Assembly (NCBI RefSeq): GCF_020091405.1
Contig: NZ_CP081903.1
Span: 1 to 64,000, forward strand
DNA: 64,000 nt
Direction of reading: 5' to 3'
Source: Bacteroides cellulosilyticus
Lineage (GTDB): Bacteria; Bacteroidota; Bacteroidia; Bacteroidales; Bacteroidaceae
Positions within the stretch are counted from its first letter, which is position 1; the number at the start of each line of letters is the position of its first letter. Positions 52,533 to 61,745 of this stretch are shown piece by piece. The position numbers and the translations under genes were made by a program. The notes under the pieces are model-generated. The model was given only the letters and a program-made list of their open reading frames with translations. It was not told the origin of the DNA and ran no database searches.

Positions 52533-53903
52533 TCAAAAATAATAAATACTATCAATAGTCACAAAACTATTATCACTTCCATAAATCGTTTTCGTTTTAT
52601 CCGTCCATATTGGCATTATACCTGTCACTTCTATCAATAAAGTATAACTATCTTCCGGCATCTCTGGAGTCATGATGCGAATCGCTTTTTCCGGATATTT
52701 ACTATAAAAATCTACTAAAGAAACATACACCGTATCCTTCTTGGCATCCAGCAAACTCACTCTTGCGTATCCGCTATGAGGATTCGATTCCCCAATCACT
52801 GCAGCATGAGTCCCTTTAAAAGGAATACTCAGAACACTGCCCCGAACATTCGAAGATAACCCCTCGTTGTCTTGCTTCCAATCCGGTGTAAATTCCATCT
52901 TTGAAATAGGAACCAACTTTCCTTCACGTAATGCATCTACTGGTTTCAGTTGGTCGATATCCCAGCATTGCCAATACTCTGGAATGGAAATATGCGTTCC
53001 ATTTACTTGCAAAGGCATCCACACATAAGTAGCAGCCGAGGCCTGATGAGGATATGACCAGCGATCACCCATAAACATCGGAATTGTGTCATTGCCCCGT
53101 TTCAACGGAAAGACAAATGTACTTTGTGAATTATAAGTTAACTTTCCTTCCGGACAGAACAACCCTTGTTTTGTCCAAGGACCTTCAATTTTCGGTGCCG
53201 TAAAATAGAAATTATCATTTTTCTCCCAACTGGTCAGATTGGAGTAGAGCATATAATATATACCGTTTTTCTTAAACATGGCAGGCGATTCTCCTGAGCC
53301 TTTCACATGAGCTACTTCTGCCTCTATGGAGCGATAATCATCGCTCAGCCGATAAATAGGCCCGTGATGGATTAGCAAATACCCTTTACCATCCGTATCC
53401 TGAAAGGTTCCCATATCCCAACGTTTAACAGGTTTTCCATCATGAAGTAAAGGTCCTTGTAATTTATACTCCCCATTTATTGTACTGCATGTAGCATAAC
53501 CGATATAAGGATCCTTATACCCCATATCGTCCGCATGCATATACATGACATATTCTCCTGTAGAAGGACATTTCATCACCTTTACCCGCTCACCTACACG
53601 ATTGGGTCCCAATATACCGTCTGGTTGTACCGGTAGTACTACCCTTTCAAATTTCCAATTCACCAAATCATCCGAAGAATAGCAACTAAAACCCGGAAAA
53701 GCATTGCTTTTATCTGATTTATATTCACCGAAAAGGTAATATCTACCGTTATCCTCAACTATGCAGGCACCATGTGCATTAACGATATTTCCTTGATTAT
53801 CGAACCAAGGGATTCCATTATAAACAATCTTTCCGGAACCCTCATTTGAGATTCCTGCACACCCTACACAAAAAAAAGCTACTAATAAAAGCAATTTAAT
53901 CAT
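52533..53903 (-). CDS. GH43 (subfamily 24-like) beta-galactanase lipoprotein
   Basis: The 456-residue product has a lipoprotein signal (LLLLVAFFCVGCAG), so it is probably membrane-anchored. The GH43 propeller spans about 20-330, with the motifs VNAHGACIVEDNGRYYLFGE, CYSSDDLVNW and SPAMFKKNGIYYML. These closely parallel the N-terminal part of the GH43-GH35 fusion at 30727 and exo-beta-1,3-galactanases. A C-terminal beta-domain of about 125 residues follows. It would remove galactose units from a beta-1,3-galactan backbone. The conserved base position of classic GH43 is not evident, as known for this subfamily. Confidence 0.85.
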   Translation of the reverse strand: MIKLLLLVAFFCVGCAGISNEGSGKIVYNGIPWFDNQGNIVNAHGACIVEDNGRYYLFGEYKSDKSNAFPGFSCYSSDDLVNWKFERVVLPVQPDGILGPNRVGERVKVMKCPSTGEYVMYMHADDMGYKDPYIGYATCSTINGEYKLQGPLLHDGKPVKRWDMGTFQDTDGKGYLLIHHGPIYRLSDDYRSIEAEVAHVKGSGESPAMFKKNGIYYMLYSNLTSWEKNDNFYFTAPKIEGPWTKQGLFCPEGKLTYNSQSTFVFPLKRGNDTIPMFMGDRWSYPHQASAATYVWMPLQVNGTHISIPEYWQCWDIDQLKPVDALREGKLVPISKMEFTPDWKQDNEGLSSNVRGSVLSIPFKGTHAAVIGESNPHSGYARVSLLDAKKDTVYVSLVDFYSKYPEKAIRIMTPEMPEDSYTLLIEVTGIMPIWTDKTKTIYGSDNSFVTIDSIYYF

Positions 53904-53928
53904 ATCTATTATCTATTAGAAAACAAAT

Positions 53929-55320
53929 TTATTTATCACCTGTACGGTTCAATACGGAATAGGAAACATTCTTTTCTACCACATTTTCCGTGTAATTTAC
54001 CTTCTTAACAAAATCTTTTACTTCCCCCACATATACATCTTCAATCACTATATTCCTGGCAGGAAGTCTGGCATCTCCTTTCAGTTCGTAGATGGCATCA
54101 GCCGAAGTACATGTCACATTTTTCATATAAATGCCATCAATACGCGTAATGCGTTCTTCATACGTAGGAACAAGATCTTTCCATTGATAAAGCACATCTG
54201 TATCTATTTCAAGTACCCGTTGTACATGCCCGGCTTTGATATTCTCCATGTGAATATTCTCCACAAATGCTCCACGCCGATGATTGGTCTTGACAAAAAA
54301 GAGCCTTCTGACGGATTGCGGCACCTTGCAATCATGCATATACACATTACGGATACCCCCTGAAATTTCACTGCCAATGCCCAATAAAGTATGCCCCTCT
54401 ACAATGTCGCAATTACGGATTACAATATTCTCCGTTGGTGTATTCAGACGCCATGCATCGCGATTACGTCCCGCCTTGATTACCACCGCATCATCTCCCT
54501 GATCGAAAGTACAATCTTCCACCAAAAAGTTACGGGTCATCTCAAGGTCAATCCCATCGTTATTGTGTCCATGAGCTTTTACATCCAGATTACGGACAAT
54601 GCCGCCATCACACATATACATATGCACAGTCCAGAATGGGCTTTCCCTGATTTTGAATCCATCAAGCAAGATATTCCTGCAACGGTTGAATTGTATCAGA
54701 TGCGGACGTAAATGGTTCTCGCCTACAGCCATCTCCCGTTTTTCTACAGGAACATCTGTAGATGCCATTGTATAAAGTTCTTTCAATGCATTCATGTGAG
54801 CCTTGGGACGGGCAAACCAGACTTTCCAAGTATCCATTTTAGGCTTCAGCATTCCTTTGCCTGTTATAGCTATATTCTCACACTCAAAAGCATAAATTAA
54901 TGGAGAATAGTTATAACACTCCATGCCTTCCCATGAAGTCATTACAGATGGTAAATAATCAGATGGATTATCAGTAAAACGTAACACTGCATTCTCTGCC
55001 AGATAAAGATTTACGTTACTTTTCAAATGTATTGATCCTGTAAGCCATTCCCCTTCAGGCACTAAGACTCTACCACCTCCTGCTTTACTGCAAGCATTTA
55101 TCGCTTGGGCAATGGCATCCGTATTATCCACCTGTCCTCCCTTTATAGCACCATACTCCTCTATAGAAAAACTCCTTGAGGGATAAATAAATTCTTTAAT
55201 TACCTCCATACGGAAAGGAGCATCTACCTTTATTTCTCGATATTGTCCCCACAAAGGCAGCAATGAAAATGTAGAAATACAGAATACCAGTAACCATCTC
55301 ATTAATAAAGTATTTTTCAT
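53929..55320 (-). CDS. GH28-family polygalacturonase-like enzyme
   Basis: GH28 enzymes hydrolyse alpha-linked galacturonic acid in pectin or rhamnogalacturonan. The 463-residue product (ATG at 55320, MKNTLLMRWLLVF) has a signal peptide ending at LLPLWGQ. A right-handed beta-helix starts with IAQAINACSKAGGGRVLVPE. The catalytic Asp motifs are NNDGIDLEM and DQGDDAVVIK, and GSEISGG corresponds to the substrate-binding loop. A longer frame begins at 55368 immediately beside the preceding stop and is less likely. It suggests that pectic galacturonan is part of the glycan or linked to it. Confidence 0.9.
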   Translation of the reverse strand: MKNTLLMRWLLVFCISTFSLLPLWGQYREIKVDAPFRMEVIKEFIYPSRSFSIEEYGAIKGGQVDNTDAIAQAINACSKAGGGRVLVPEGEWLTGSIHLKSNVNLYLAENAVLRFTDNPSDYLPSVMTSWEGMECYNYSPLIYAFECENIAITGKGMLKPKMDTWKVWFARPKAHMNALKELYTMASTDVPVEKREMAVGENHLRPHLIQFNRCRNILLDGFKIRESPFWTVHMYMCDGGIVRNLDVKAHGHNNDGIDLEMTRNFLVEDCTFDQGDDAVVIKAGRNRDAWRLNTPTENIVIRNCDIVEGHTLLGIGSEISGGIRNVYMHDCKVPQSVRRLFFVKTNHRRGAFVENIHMENIKAGHVQRVLEIDTDVLYQWKDLVPTYEERITRIDGIYMKNVTCTSADAIYELKGDARLPARNIVIEDVYVGEVKDFVKKVNYTENVVEKNVSYSVLNRTGDK

Positions 55321-55364
55321 AACGTTTTCACCTATTTTATTTTTAATAATCCTACAGTTCTTCC

Positions 55365-57578
55365 TCATTTCTTCCGCAGGGTAATCATTGTATAAGAATA
55401 TTTAGGAAATGTATAAGTTACAATATCATCCATACTTAATTCTGAAAATTGAGGAACTACATTATCTTGTTTATCTATAGTATTGTATTCTGTGAGTTCA
55501 CAATTTCCCATAGATATGACTTTTGCCTTGTTTCTCACCTTTCCAAAGCCCTTCACATTTATCACGCTCTCTTGGGGTTGATCAGTCATGTTTACAATAT
55601 AGAGTGTCAGTTCATCACCTTTATCATCTATCTTTGCTGTAAGATCAATCTTCTGCTCATCACTGCTAATTGTCTTCACCACATTCGGTTTCCACGACTT
55701 CATCATTAGTTCATCTATATAAGCCGATGGCTGAAACCATACTTTATCTGACGTATAGTGAATTCGTCCCTGATCCCACATATAATGTAATCCGTGTGGT
55801 TGAAACGTATTAGCTGTCCCCATCATCTTGAAACAATCACCATAACGTTGCAACACAATCCAATTATGAGCATGAGCCAAACCACGATCCCAATCACAAC
55901 GAGACCCATTTTCTTCCATAGGACATAAATTCAATTTAAAACCGGGATAATCTTTAGCCAACTCACGCTGCAAGTCTATTCCCATCTCACTCTCAAGCCA
56001 CTCTTTATCACCAGCAAAACTACGACTGCCACTATAATGTGAATCCCATGCAAACTTATCGCCTTTACCTTGAGCTATAAACCATCCCACCAATTCCGAA
56101 GCTAACGCATAATTCTGATTTCCACGTATATATCTGTTTCTACTAATATTCAATGAAACCATAATAGACATATCAGGATCTACCGACCAAGCAGCTTTAG
56201 CAAACTTCTTTACACATTCCACATATCCGCGGGAAATACGCCGTTCATTATCCACTTGAATATACTTTAAATTATATGGTATCGGATGGCCATCTGCTGC
56301 ACGACGTGCTCCCCACTCTGAAGTAACCTCTCCATTAACATATTCTACAAAATCCCGGATATCCTCAGCTGTTTCATCCATACTCATACCGATAATTGCT
56401 ACAGCATTAATGCACTCAGCGGCTTGAAGCATTTCGATAATACCAAAACTGTGGGTAGCATAAACGTTAAAACCTGAGCGAAACAATACCCGACGTTCAT
56501 CAATAGGTCCAAGCATTTTTTTCCAACGATAAAGGAATTTATCGGCTCCTACGTCCACCATGGAACCATTATAACGGAAAGCTGTGATACCCTGTTTTTT
56601 CAATGCATCTATGAAAGATTTACGTAAAGGATATCCGTTCGAACGCCCCCAATCGCCCGGCTGCAAAAAAGCAAAGCCCAAATTAAGCGTACCCGGTTGC
56701 TTTAAAGTTATGCAAAAATCGCCATTAGCCGTATAAGCAGAAGGAGTCAGATTGAACTGTACTTTTTCATAATTACCATTACCTTCCAATATATAAGATT
56801 TTTCATCCAGTATCTGTCCATTTTCATCTCTTAGGGAAATATAAACATTAGTAGGTTTTTCAGCCATTATACGCAGTACACCGTCATAAGGCTTTCCTTT
56901 CTCATAACAAATCCCCATACGATAAAGGCCCAAATTGCTGATACCCACTTCACCTGTACCACTGATAAAATTTATCTGCTGTGTTTGCCTACCTATATAA
57001 GCCTTACCATCACGTATCAGTTTATAACTGTATTCAGGTTGTCCGCTTACTATTTTACTCCAATATTTAGTTATCTGTTCATTACCGTTAATCCGTTCCA
57101 GCATTATCCGTTGAATATTAGCCGGAAGTGAATCAAAAGGTAAGAAACGTCCAGTGAATTTCAGTCCTGAAATGATTTTGGGCTTCTCGAACGGAGTAGC
57201 ATCATAAATATCTTTGGAATAAAAATCATATTTCTCTGACAAGTTATTCCAATTAACCCGATGATAAATATCACTTTGAGTAATAAGATGCGGAATACGT
57301 CTTTCATCAAGCACTACATAGAGTTTTGAGTAATCAGCACGTTTCACGTTCAGAAAATCAATATCGATATTCTCCTCAAAGGCCTCACCATGTAACAGCT
57401 GGCTAAAAACACCTCCATTGGTTTGGTTGTTCAAGTCTTCAATATTGGTTCCATTGAACAATTTACTTACAGTAGCGATTTTCTTACTTGCATCCACCTC
57501 TAATCGTACCTGCGCATACCCAGTTGTCACCATTAGTGGCAAACAGATACTTAATAACAAAATATATCCGATTTTCAT
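55365..57578 (-). CDS. GH51-family alpha-L-arabinofuranosidase
   Basis: The enzyme removes alpha-L-arabinofuranose side chains. The 737-residue product has a signal peptide (ILLLSICLPLMVTTGYAQ). An N-terminal carbohydrate-binding-like region (about 180-290) precedes the TIM barrel, with acid/base Glu in KYIQVDNER near residue 440 and a candidate nucleophile Glu in NLCPMEENGSR near 545. The C-terminal beta-sandwich ends FPKYSYTMITLRK. The family usually has GNE at the acid/base; here it is DNE, which is compatible. It lies mid-operon, about 45 nt before the GH28 ATG. Confidence 0.87.
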   Translation of the reverse strand: MKIGYILLLSICLPLMVTTGYAQVRLEVDASKKIATVSKLFNGTNIEDLNNQTNGGVFSQLLHGEAFEENIDIDFLNVKRADYSKLYVVLDERRIPHLITQSDIYHRVNWNNLSEKYDFYSKDIYDATPFEKPKIISGLKFTGRFLPFDSLPANIQRIMLERINGNEQITKYWSKIVSGQPEYSYKLIRDGKAYIGRQTQQINFISGTGEVGISNLGLYRMGICYEKGKPYDGVLRIMAEKPTNVYISLRDENGQILDEKSYILEGNGNYEKVQFNLTPSAYTANGDFCITLKQPGTLNLGFAFLQPGDWGRSNGYPLRKSFIDALKKQGITAFRYNGSMVDVGADKFLYRWKKMLGPIDERRVLFRSGFNVYATHSFGIIEMLQAAECINAVAIIGMSMDETAEDIRDFVEYVNGEVTSEWGARRAADGHPIPYNLKYIQVDNERRISRGYVECVKKFAKAAWSVDPDMSIMVSLNISRNRYIRGNQNYALASELVGWFIAQGKGDKFAWDSHYSGSRSFAGDKEWLESEMGIDLQRELAKDYPGFKLNLCPMEENGSRCDWDRGLAHAHNWIVLQRYGDCFKMMGTANTFQPHGLHYMWDQGRIHYTSDKVWFQPSAYIDELMMKSWKPNVVKTISSDEQKIDLTAKIDDKGDELTLYIVNMTDQPQESVINVKGFGKVRNKAKVISMGNCELTEYNTIDKQDNVVPQFSELSMDDIVTYTFPKYSYTMITLRKK

Positions 57579-57628
57579 TTTGATTTTCTTCCTTTCTTAT
57601 TATTAGGATTATTCATATCATTATCCGT

Positions 57629-59611
57629 TCAAAATAGTTGCAACTCATCAATATTTCCTGCAGATAATGGATAGACCACACGATTCACCCGTTTATAATT
57701 TCCTGTGGATTCTAATTTTATCAGATTGTCCATAGCAGCATTAAGAGTTACCATAGTTTCTACTGTACGATAATTAGTCCAAGAACCGGTATCTTCCAAT
57801 TGAATCACCTGCATCTTTCCATTCACAAAAAGCAGGCATTTGACAGCTTTTCCACTCCCATTAGAATATCTTATTTTTAAAGTTTTCTTACCACCAGCTT
57901 TTCCATCAACTCTCTTCCAAATGATACACGCACCTTCAGAAGAAGGTAGTTGTGCATATCCATTACCGGCAAAGCCAACGCCTTCAATTGCAGCATCTGA
58001 TTTCGTCCCAGCACAAAGGATAGCATTCTCTGCCTGATAAATGATATAGGGAATAGTAAGTCCCAAGTCTTTACAAATAAGCAGTACCGTTGTACCAGCT
58101 TCCACAGACAAAGACCTGTTAGTGGAAGGAGATGCATCGAAGAGTACTGATGAAGACAAAAGAACTTCCCCCTCATTTACCCAACAATTATTATCATCAA
58201 AATAACCTTTGCTGGCAGAAAGTACATCAATACCGTCTGGAAGTGTAAAACGCCCTCCTTTGGAACTCATTAACACAAGTTCGGTATTACTCCTCAAAAT
58301 ACTTATGCCTTGAGATGTCGGATAATTAGGTTCAAACACAATTCCTGCATTACTGACACTTGGAGTAGAATTTCCTCCTTCCCAATTGTGTACAAACAGA
58401 CCATAACCGTGGGCATTTATAGCAAGATCAACCCTGTCACTACTCAATATCTTATTTACCAAACGAATATCCTCAAGATAGGCAACTAACGGCTTTACCA
58501 TATCTCCATCCCTTCCATATAAACTTTCAATACTATAAAAGTCAAAAGCAGAATTTCCAGACAAAGCTGCCAGATGCATCTGTGCTGCATAAGGCACATT
58601 CGTATTAGTCTCCATTATCATACGAAAATTCTTACCCACATAAGGCATATTGTACCTCATACTTGCCACAAATGAGGTGTCTGACGAGAAATGATGCCGA
58701 TAAGTATCGATACCCATAAAATCAAGATTTGTACCTTCTTTCGAAATACGACGTTCCTCATTCCCATACACACGAGCCATGACATTCCAATACACACAAT
58801 TGGCCCGTGTCCACACAACATAGTCAGATTGTTTCACAGCACTTGCCACTTTACTTAAATAAGAAATGACTTCGGAGTTTGCGAATAGTCCCTTCTGTCC
58901 TATCGCTTCATTGTTTATCTGCACGCCGATAATCGGATGTTTGTTCCCATTAGCTTTATCCCATTCACTTATATGCTTCATCACCACTCCTAACACATAT
59001 GTTTCTCTTGCACATAAACGATCATCCGTCATATCCATGCTATAATCCGACATATCACGACGGATGCGGTAATCGCTTGTCGTTTCTTTTGAATCCGGTG
59101 CAGGAGAGTAAAGTACATAGTCAGGAGTACGTAGATGGTTCGGCATCTCTTTCGAGCGACTCAGCCATTGCACATGACCTCCACTATTGGCACCAAACCA
59201 CAGCATTTCCATCTTCAGCCCATATTTATTCACCAATGTCAGGTATTCATCCAAAATCTTCCAATCAAAGTTATCTTTTTCCGGTTCTACTTCATACCAA
59301 TGTACGGGAATGGAAACTGTATTAAATCCATCGGCCGCAGCCTGTGCAACCAAGGCTTCACAAGCGGCATCACTCCATTTCTCGGAATAACGCAACAAAT
59401 CAAGCCGTATCTGGATATTAATCATATAATAAGGGGTTCCATCTACCCGCAACACGTATTTCTGTGCTCCTTCCAAACTCGTATCAACCCATGATACCGC
59501 ATCCACGTTCTTCTTACTTTCAGAAATACGATTTTTAGCATCCAGTAATAAAGAGACATTTAACAGCAAGACACAAACTAAAATCCATCTATATTTTGGC
59601 TTCACAATCAT
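57629..59611 (-). CDS. GH35/GH42-like beta-galactosidase with C-terminal carbohydrate-binding domain
   Basis: The 660-residue secreted product has a signal peptide (WILVCVLLLNVSLLLDA). A clan-A TIM barrel spans about residues 40-380, with FNTVSIPVHWYEVEPEKDNF, acid/base Glu in VQINNEAIG and a likely nucleophile Glu in MIMETNTNVPY. A DUF5597-type middle domain and a CBM6/35-like C-terminal domain follow (YQAENAILCAG to RVNRVVYPL). The barrel is most like GH35-type galactosidases rather than the GH35 part of the fusion at 30727, so the two enzymes are not simple duplicates. It is 70 nt after susD, first among the enzymes of the operon. Confidence 0.83.
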   Translation of the reverse strand: MIVKPKYRWILVCVLLLNVSLLLDAKNRISESKKNVDAVSWVDTSLEGAQKYVLRVDGTPYYMINIQIRLDLLRYSEKWSDAACEALVAQAAADGFNTVSIPVHWYEVEPEKDNFDWKILDEYLTLVNKYGLKMEMLWFGANSGGHVQWLSRSKEMPNHLRTPDYVLYSPAPDSKETTSDYRIRRDMSDYSMDMTDDRLCARETYVLGVVMKHISEWDKANGNKHPIIGVQINNEAIGQKGLFANSEVISYLSKVASAVKQSDYVVWTRANCVYWNVMARVYGNEERRISKEGTNLDFMGIDTYRHHFSSDTSFVASMRYNMPYVGKNFRMIMETNTNVPYAAQMHLAALSGNSAFDFYSIESLYGRDGDMVKPLVAYLEDIRLVNKILSSDRVDLAINAHGYGLFVHNWEGGNSTPSVSNAGIVFEPNYPTSQGISILRSNTELVLMSSKGGRFTLPDGIDVLSASKGYFDDNNCWVNEGEVLLSSSVLFDASPSTNRSLSVEAGTTVLLICKDLGLTIPYIIYQAENAILCAGTKSDAAIEGVGFAGNGYAQLPSSEGACIIWKRVDGKAGGKKTLKIRYSNGSGKAVKCLLFVNGKMQVIQLEDTGSWTNYRTVETMVTLNAAMDNLIKLESTGNYKRVNRVVYPLSAGNIDELQLF

Positions 59612-59681
59612 CCTTTTTATATTTAAAGATTATCCGCATATTTGAGCAAAGTATGCGGATAACCTGTTTTTATTCTAATAT

Positions 59682-61733
59682 TTATTTCTCAGCAGGCATA
59701 TCGGCTGTAACAGGCCAATATGGATTTTGATAAATAGGAGAAGTTTCAACCGAACGTCCATCAGTCGATGTTATGAGGAATTGATCTATTCGGATAGGTT
59801 CCAAATAATGAGCCATTTTCCAGACAAAACCATCATGACAAATCTGATTACTTCTTTTTCTATAAGGACGGAGATATTCACTGTCATCCGGTGAAGAAAC
59901 ATTGGCTTTGCTATCATTTCCATATACCAATATAGTATTTCCTGTATTATCATTATACCAGTTTTGCATAGGTGTATTCCATAGATGAAAACCTTCGGGG
60001 ATATAAGGTTCAGTAAGCATCTGATCCATAGCTCTCCAACGACATAAATCCATCCAACGGAAACCTTCGGAAAGAAGTTCACAACGACGTTCCCGGCGAA
60101 TGTTATATAGTGTTTTGTCAGTCAATATCTGTCCCGCAGAATAGGCTCCCCAGTCGTTTTCAGCCTCTTTACTCATATTAGTTGCCACTATAGTAGCGTC
60201 AATATCTGTACTAACTAAAGCCCTGCTACGAAGTTTTTGCCAATATTCACGCGCCAAAGCATCAAGTGTTCCATTTCTCTCATAACTGGCTTCCATATAG
60301 TTCAACAACGCCTCTACCGACCGATATATGACAAGTCCTAAATAACCCTTATTCTGAACCAGATACTTACTATCCCAAGCACCTCCCTTACGTAATGCAT
60401 ATCCTGTTGTATAGGCATATTGCAAAGAACCTGTTGTTATATCAGGATAGGGTTCATCCAACCAAATATTGGTAAGCCCGGTAACACTTTCCACTAAAAC
60501 ATTCTTTTGCCCTGGTTCTTTCAAGAAAAGACTCAAACGACTGTCCCGATTTTGACGTACATCATTAATAGTTTTGTCTCCCTTATAATAGCCGTCGCCA
60601 TCAGCATAAGTACCATGAGCATAAACAGGAAGTCCATCAGCCATCAAGAAGTTCTGTACATACCCACGCGTCATACCAACTCCCCAGTTGCTCTCATCTG
60701 CTGCCAAAGCCACATCTTGTCCACTACCCAGACCCGATACATATTGACGCCACATCAAAACCTCGTCTACACCAGACAAATCCTCTGAACCAAACATTGC
60801 AAAGAAAGGATTCTCCGGAGTATTCACATCTTGTTTCAATATACCCGTATTCTCAGTTAACCGATCTTTATATTTCTCTGCTACTTCTTTTGAAGCAGCC
60901 ATAGCTTCATCCAGGAACCAATTAATTTCATTGTCTATACTTCCACTGGGATATTGATAATTCGCATTGTATTCTTTACTCTTGCCTGGCCACCCTTCGC
61001 CATTGGGCACAAAAGCCGTACCTTTAAAATATTTCAGCCATGTACCTTCATAAAGAGCTACGCGTGATTTAAGCAATAAAACTACATCCCTATTGATACG
61101 GGTTTTCTGCATATCTTTTCCAGCCAGCAAGGCAGCAGCTTTATCCAAGTCTGACAGAATGAACCTTGCTACTTCATTACGTGGAGAACGCTTGGCCGCT
61201 TCAGTCAATACCAACATATCATCAGCCAAAGGCTCTGTTATAATAGGAAAATCCCCAAATTGCTGGTAACGGTTGAAGTATTCGAGTGCACGCAAAAAAT
61301 ACATTTCTCCAATATAGTGTTTCACATTCTGTAAATCACCAGTAATAGTATTCTGGCTTCCCGATAAATCTTCGCCGAACTTAGGCAATACACAAGAGAA
61401 AAAGAAATTCAGATTATAGATAGTTTTAAAGCTCCAATTTCCACTACTATTAGGTACTTTCCATTCACCCGGAAAGAAATAAGAGGGAGCACTTTCAGCA
61501 ATCTGATTATCTGTACCCTGATCATTAGCATAAATACCATAGGAGTTGCCGGGACAAGAAGGAAGTACACTTGCATACCATTTATCGGCATATGCCTGCA
61601 ATTGTGAGGCATCCGTAAAGTAGGTCTCGGGAGCAAGATCAGACCTCGGTTCCATATCAAGAAAATCATCACACGATGCAAACATGCCACCCAGTACGAA
61701 AGCTGTTAATATTATATATTTAGTCGTTTTCAT
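59682..61733 (-). CDS. SusD/RagB-family glycan-binding lipoprotein, second pair
   Basis: The 683-residue product has a lipoprotein signal (LTAFVLGGMFASCDDFLDM), then LRALEYFNRYQQFGDFPII and a C-terminal region with RRERRCELLSEGFRWMDLCR, a strong RagB/SusD signature. It is longer than the first SusD (556 residues) and clearly diverged. It lies 12 nt downstream of its susC partner. Two divergent pairs suggest two size classes or two parts of the same glycan. Confidence 0.95.
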   Translation of the reverse strand: MKTTKYIILTAFVLGGMFASCDDFLDMEPRSDLAPETYFTDASQLQAYADKWYASVLPSCPGNSYGIYANDQGTDNQIAESAPSYFFPGEWKVPNSSGNWSFKTIYNLNFFFSCVLPKFGEDLSGSQNTITGDLQNVKHYIGEMYFLRALEYFNRYQQFGDFPIITEPLADDMLVLTEAAKRSPRNEVARFILSDLDKAAALLAGKDMQKTRINRDVVLLLKSRVALYEGTWLKYFKGTAFVPNGEGWPGKSKEYNANYQYPSGSIDNEINWFLDEAMAASKEVAEKYKDRLTENTGILKQDVNTPENPFFAMFGSEDLSGVDEVLMWRQYVSGLGSGQDVALAADESNWGVGMTRGYVQNFLMADGLPVYAHGTYADGDGYYKGDKTINDVRQNRDSRLSLFLKEPGQKNVLVESVTGLTNIWLDEPYPDITTGSLQYAYTTGYALRKGGAWDSKYLVQNKGYLGLVIYRSVEALLNYMEASYERNGTLDALAREYWQKLRSRALVSTDIDATIVATNMSKEAENDWGAYSAGQILTDKTLYNIRRERRCELLSEGFRWMDLCRWRAMDQMLTEPYIPEGFHLWNTPMQNWYNDNTGNTILVYGNDSKANVSSPDDSEYLRPYRKRSNQICHDGFVWKMAHYLEPIRIDQFLITSTDGRSVETSPIYQNPYWPVTADMPAEK

Positions 61734-61745
61734 TTTTCATGAAGA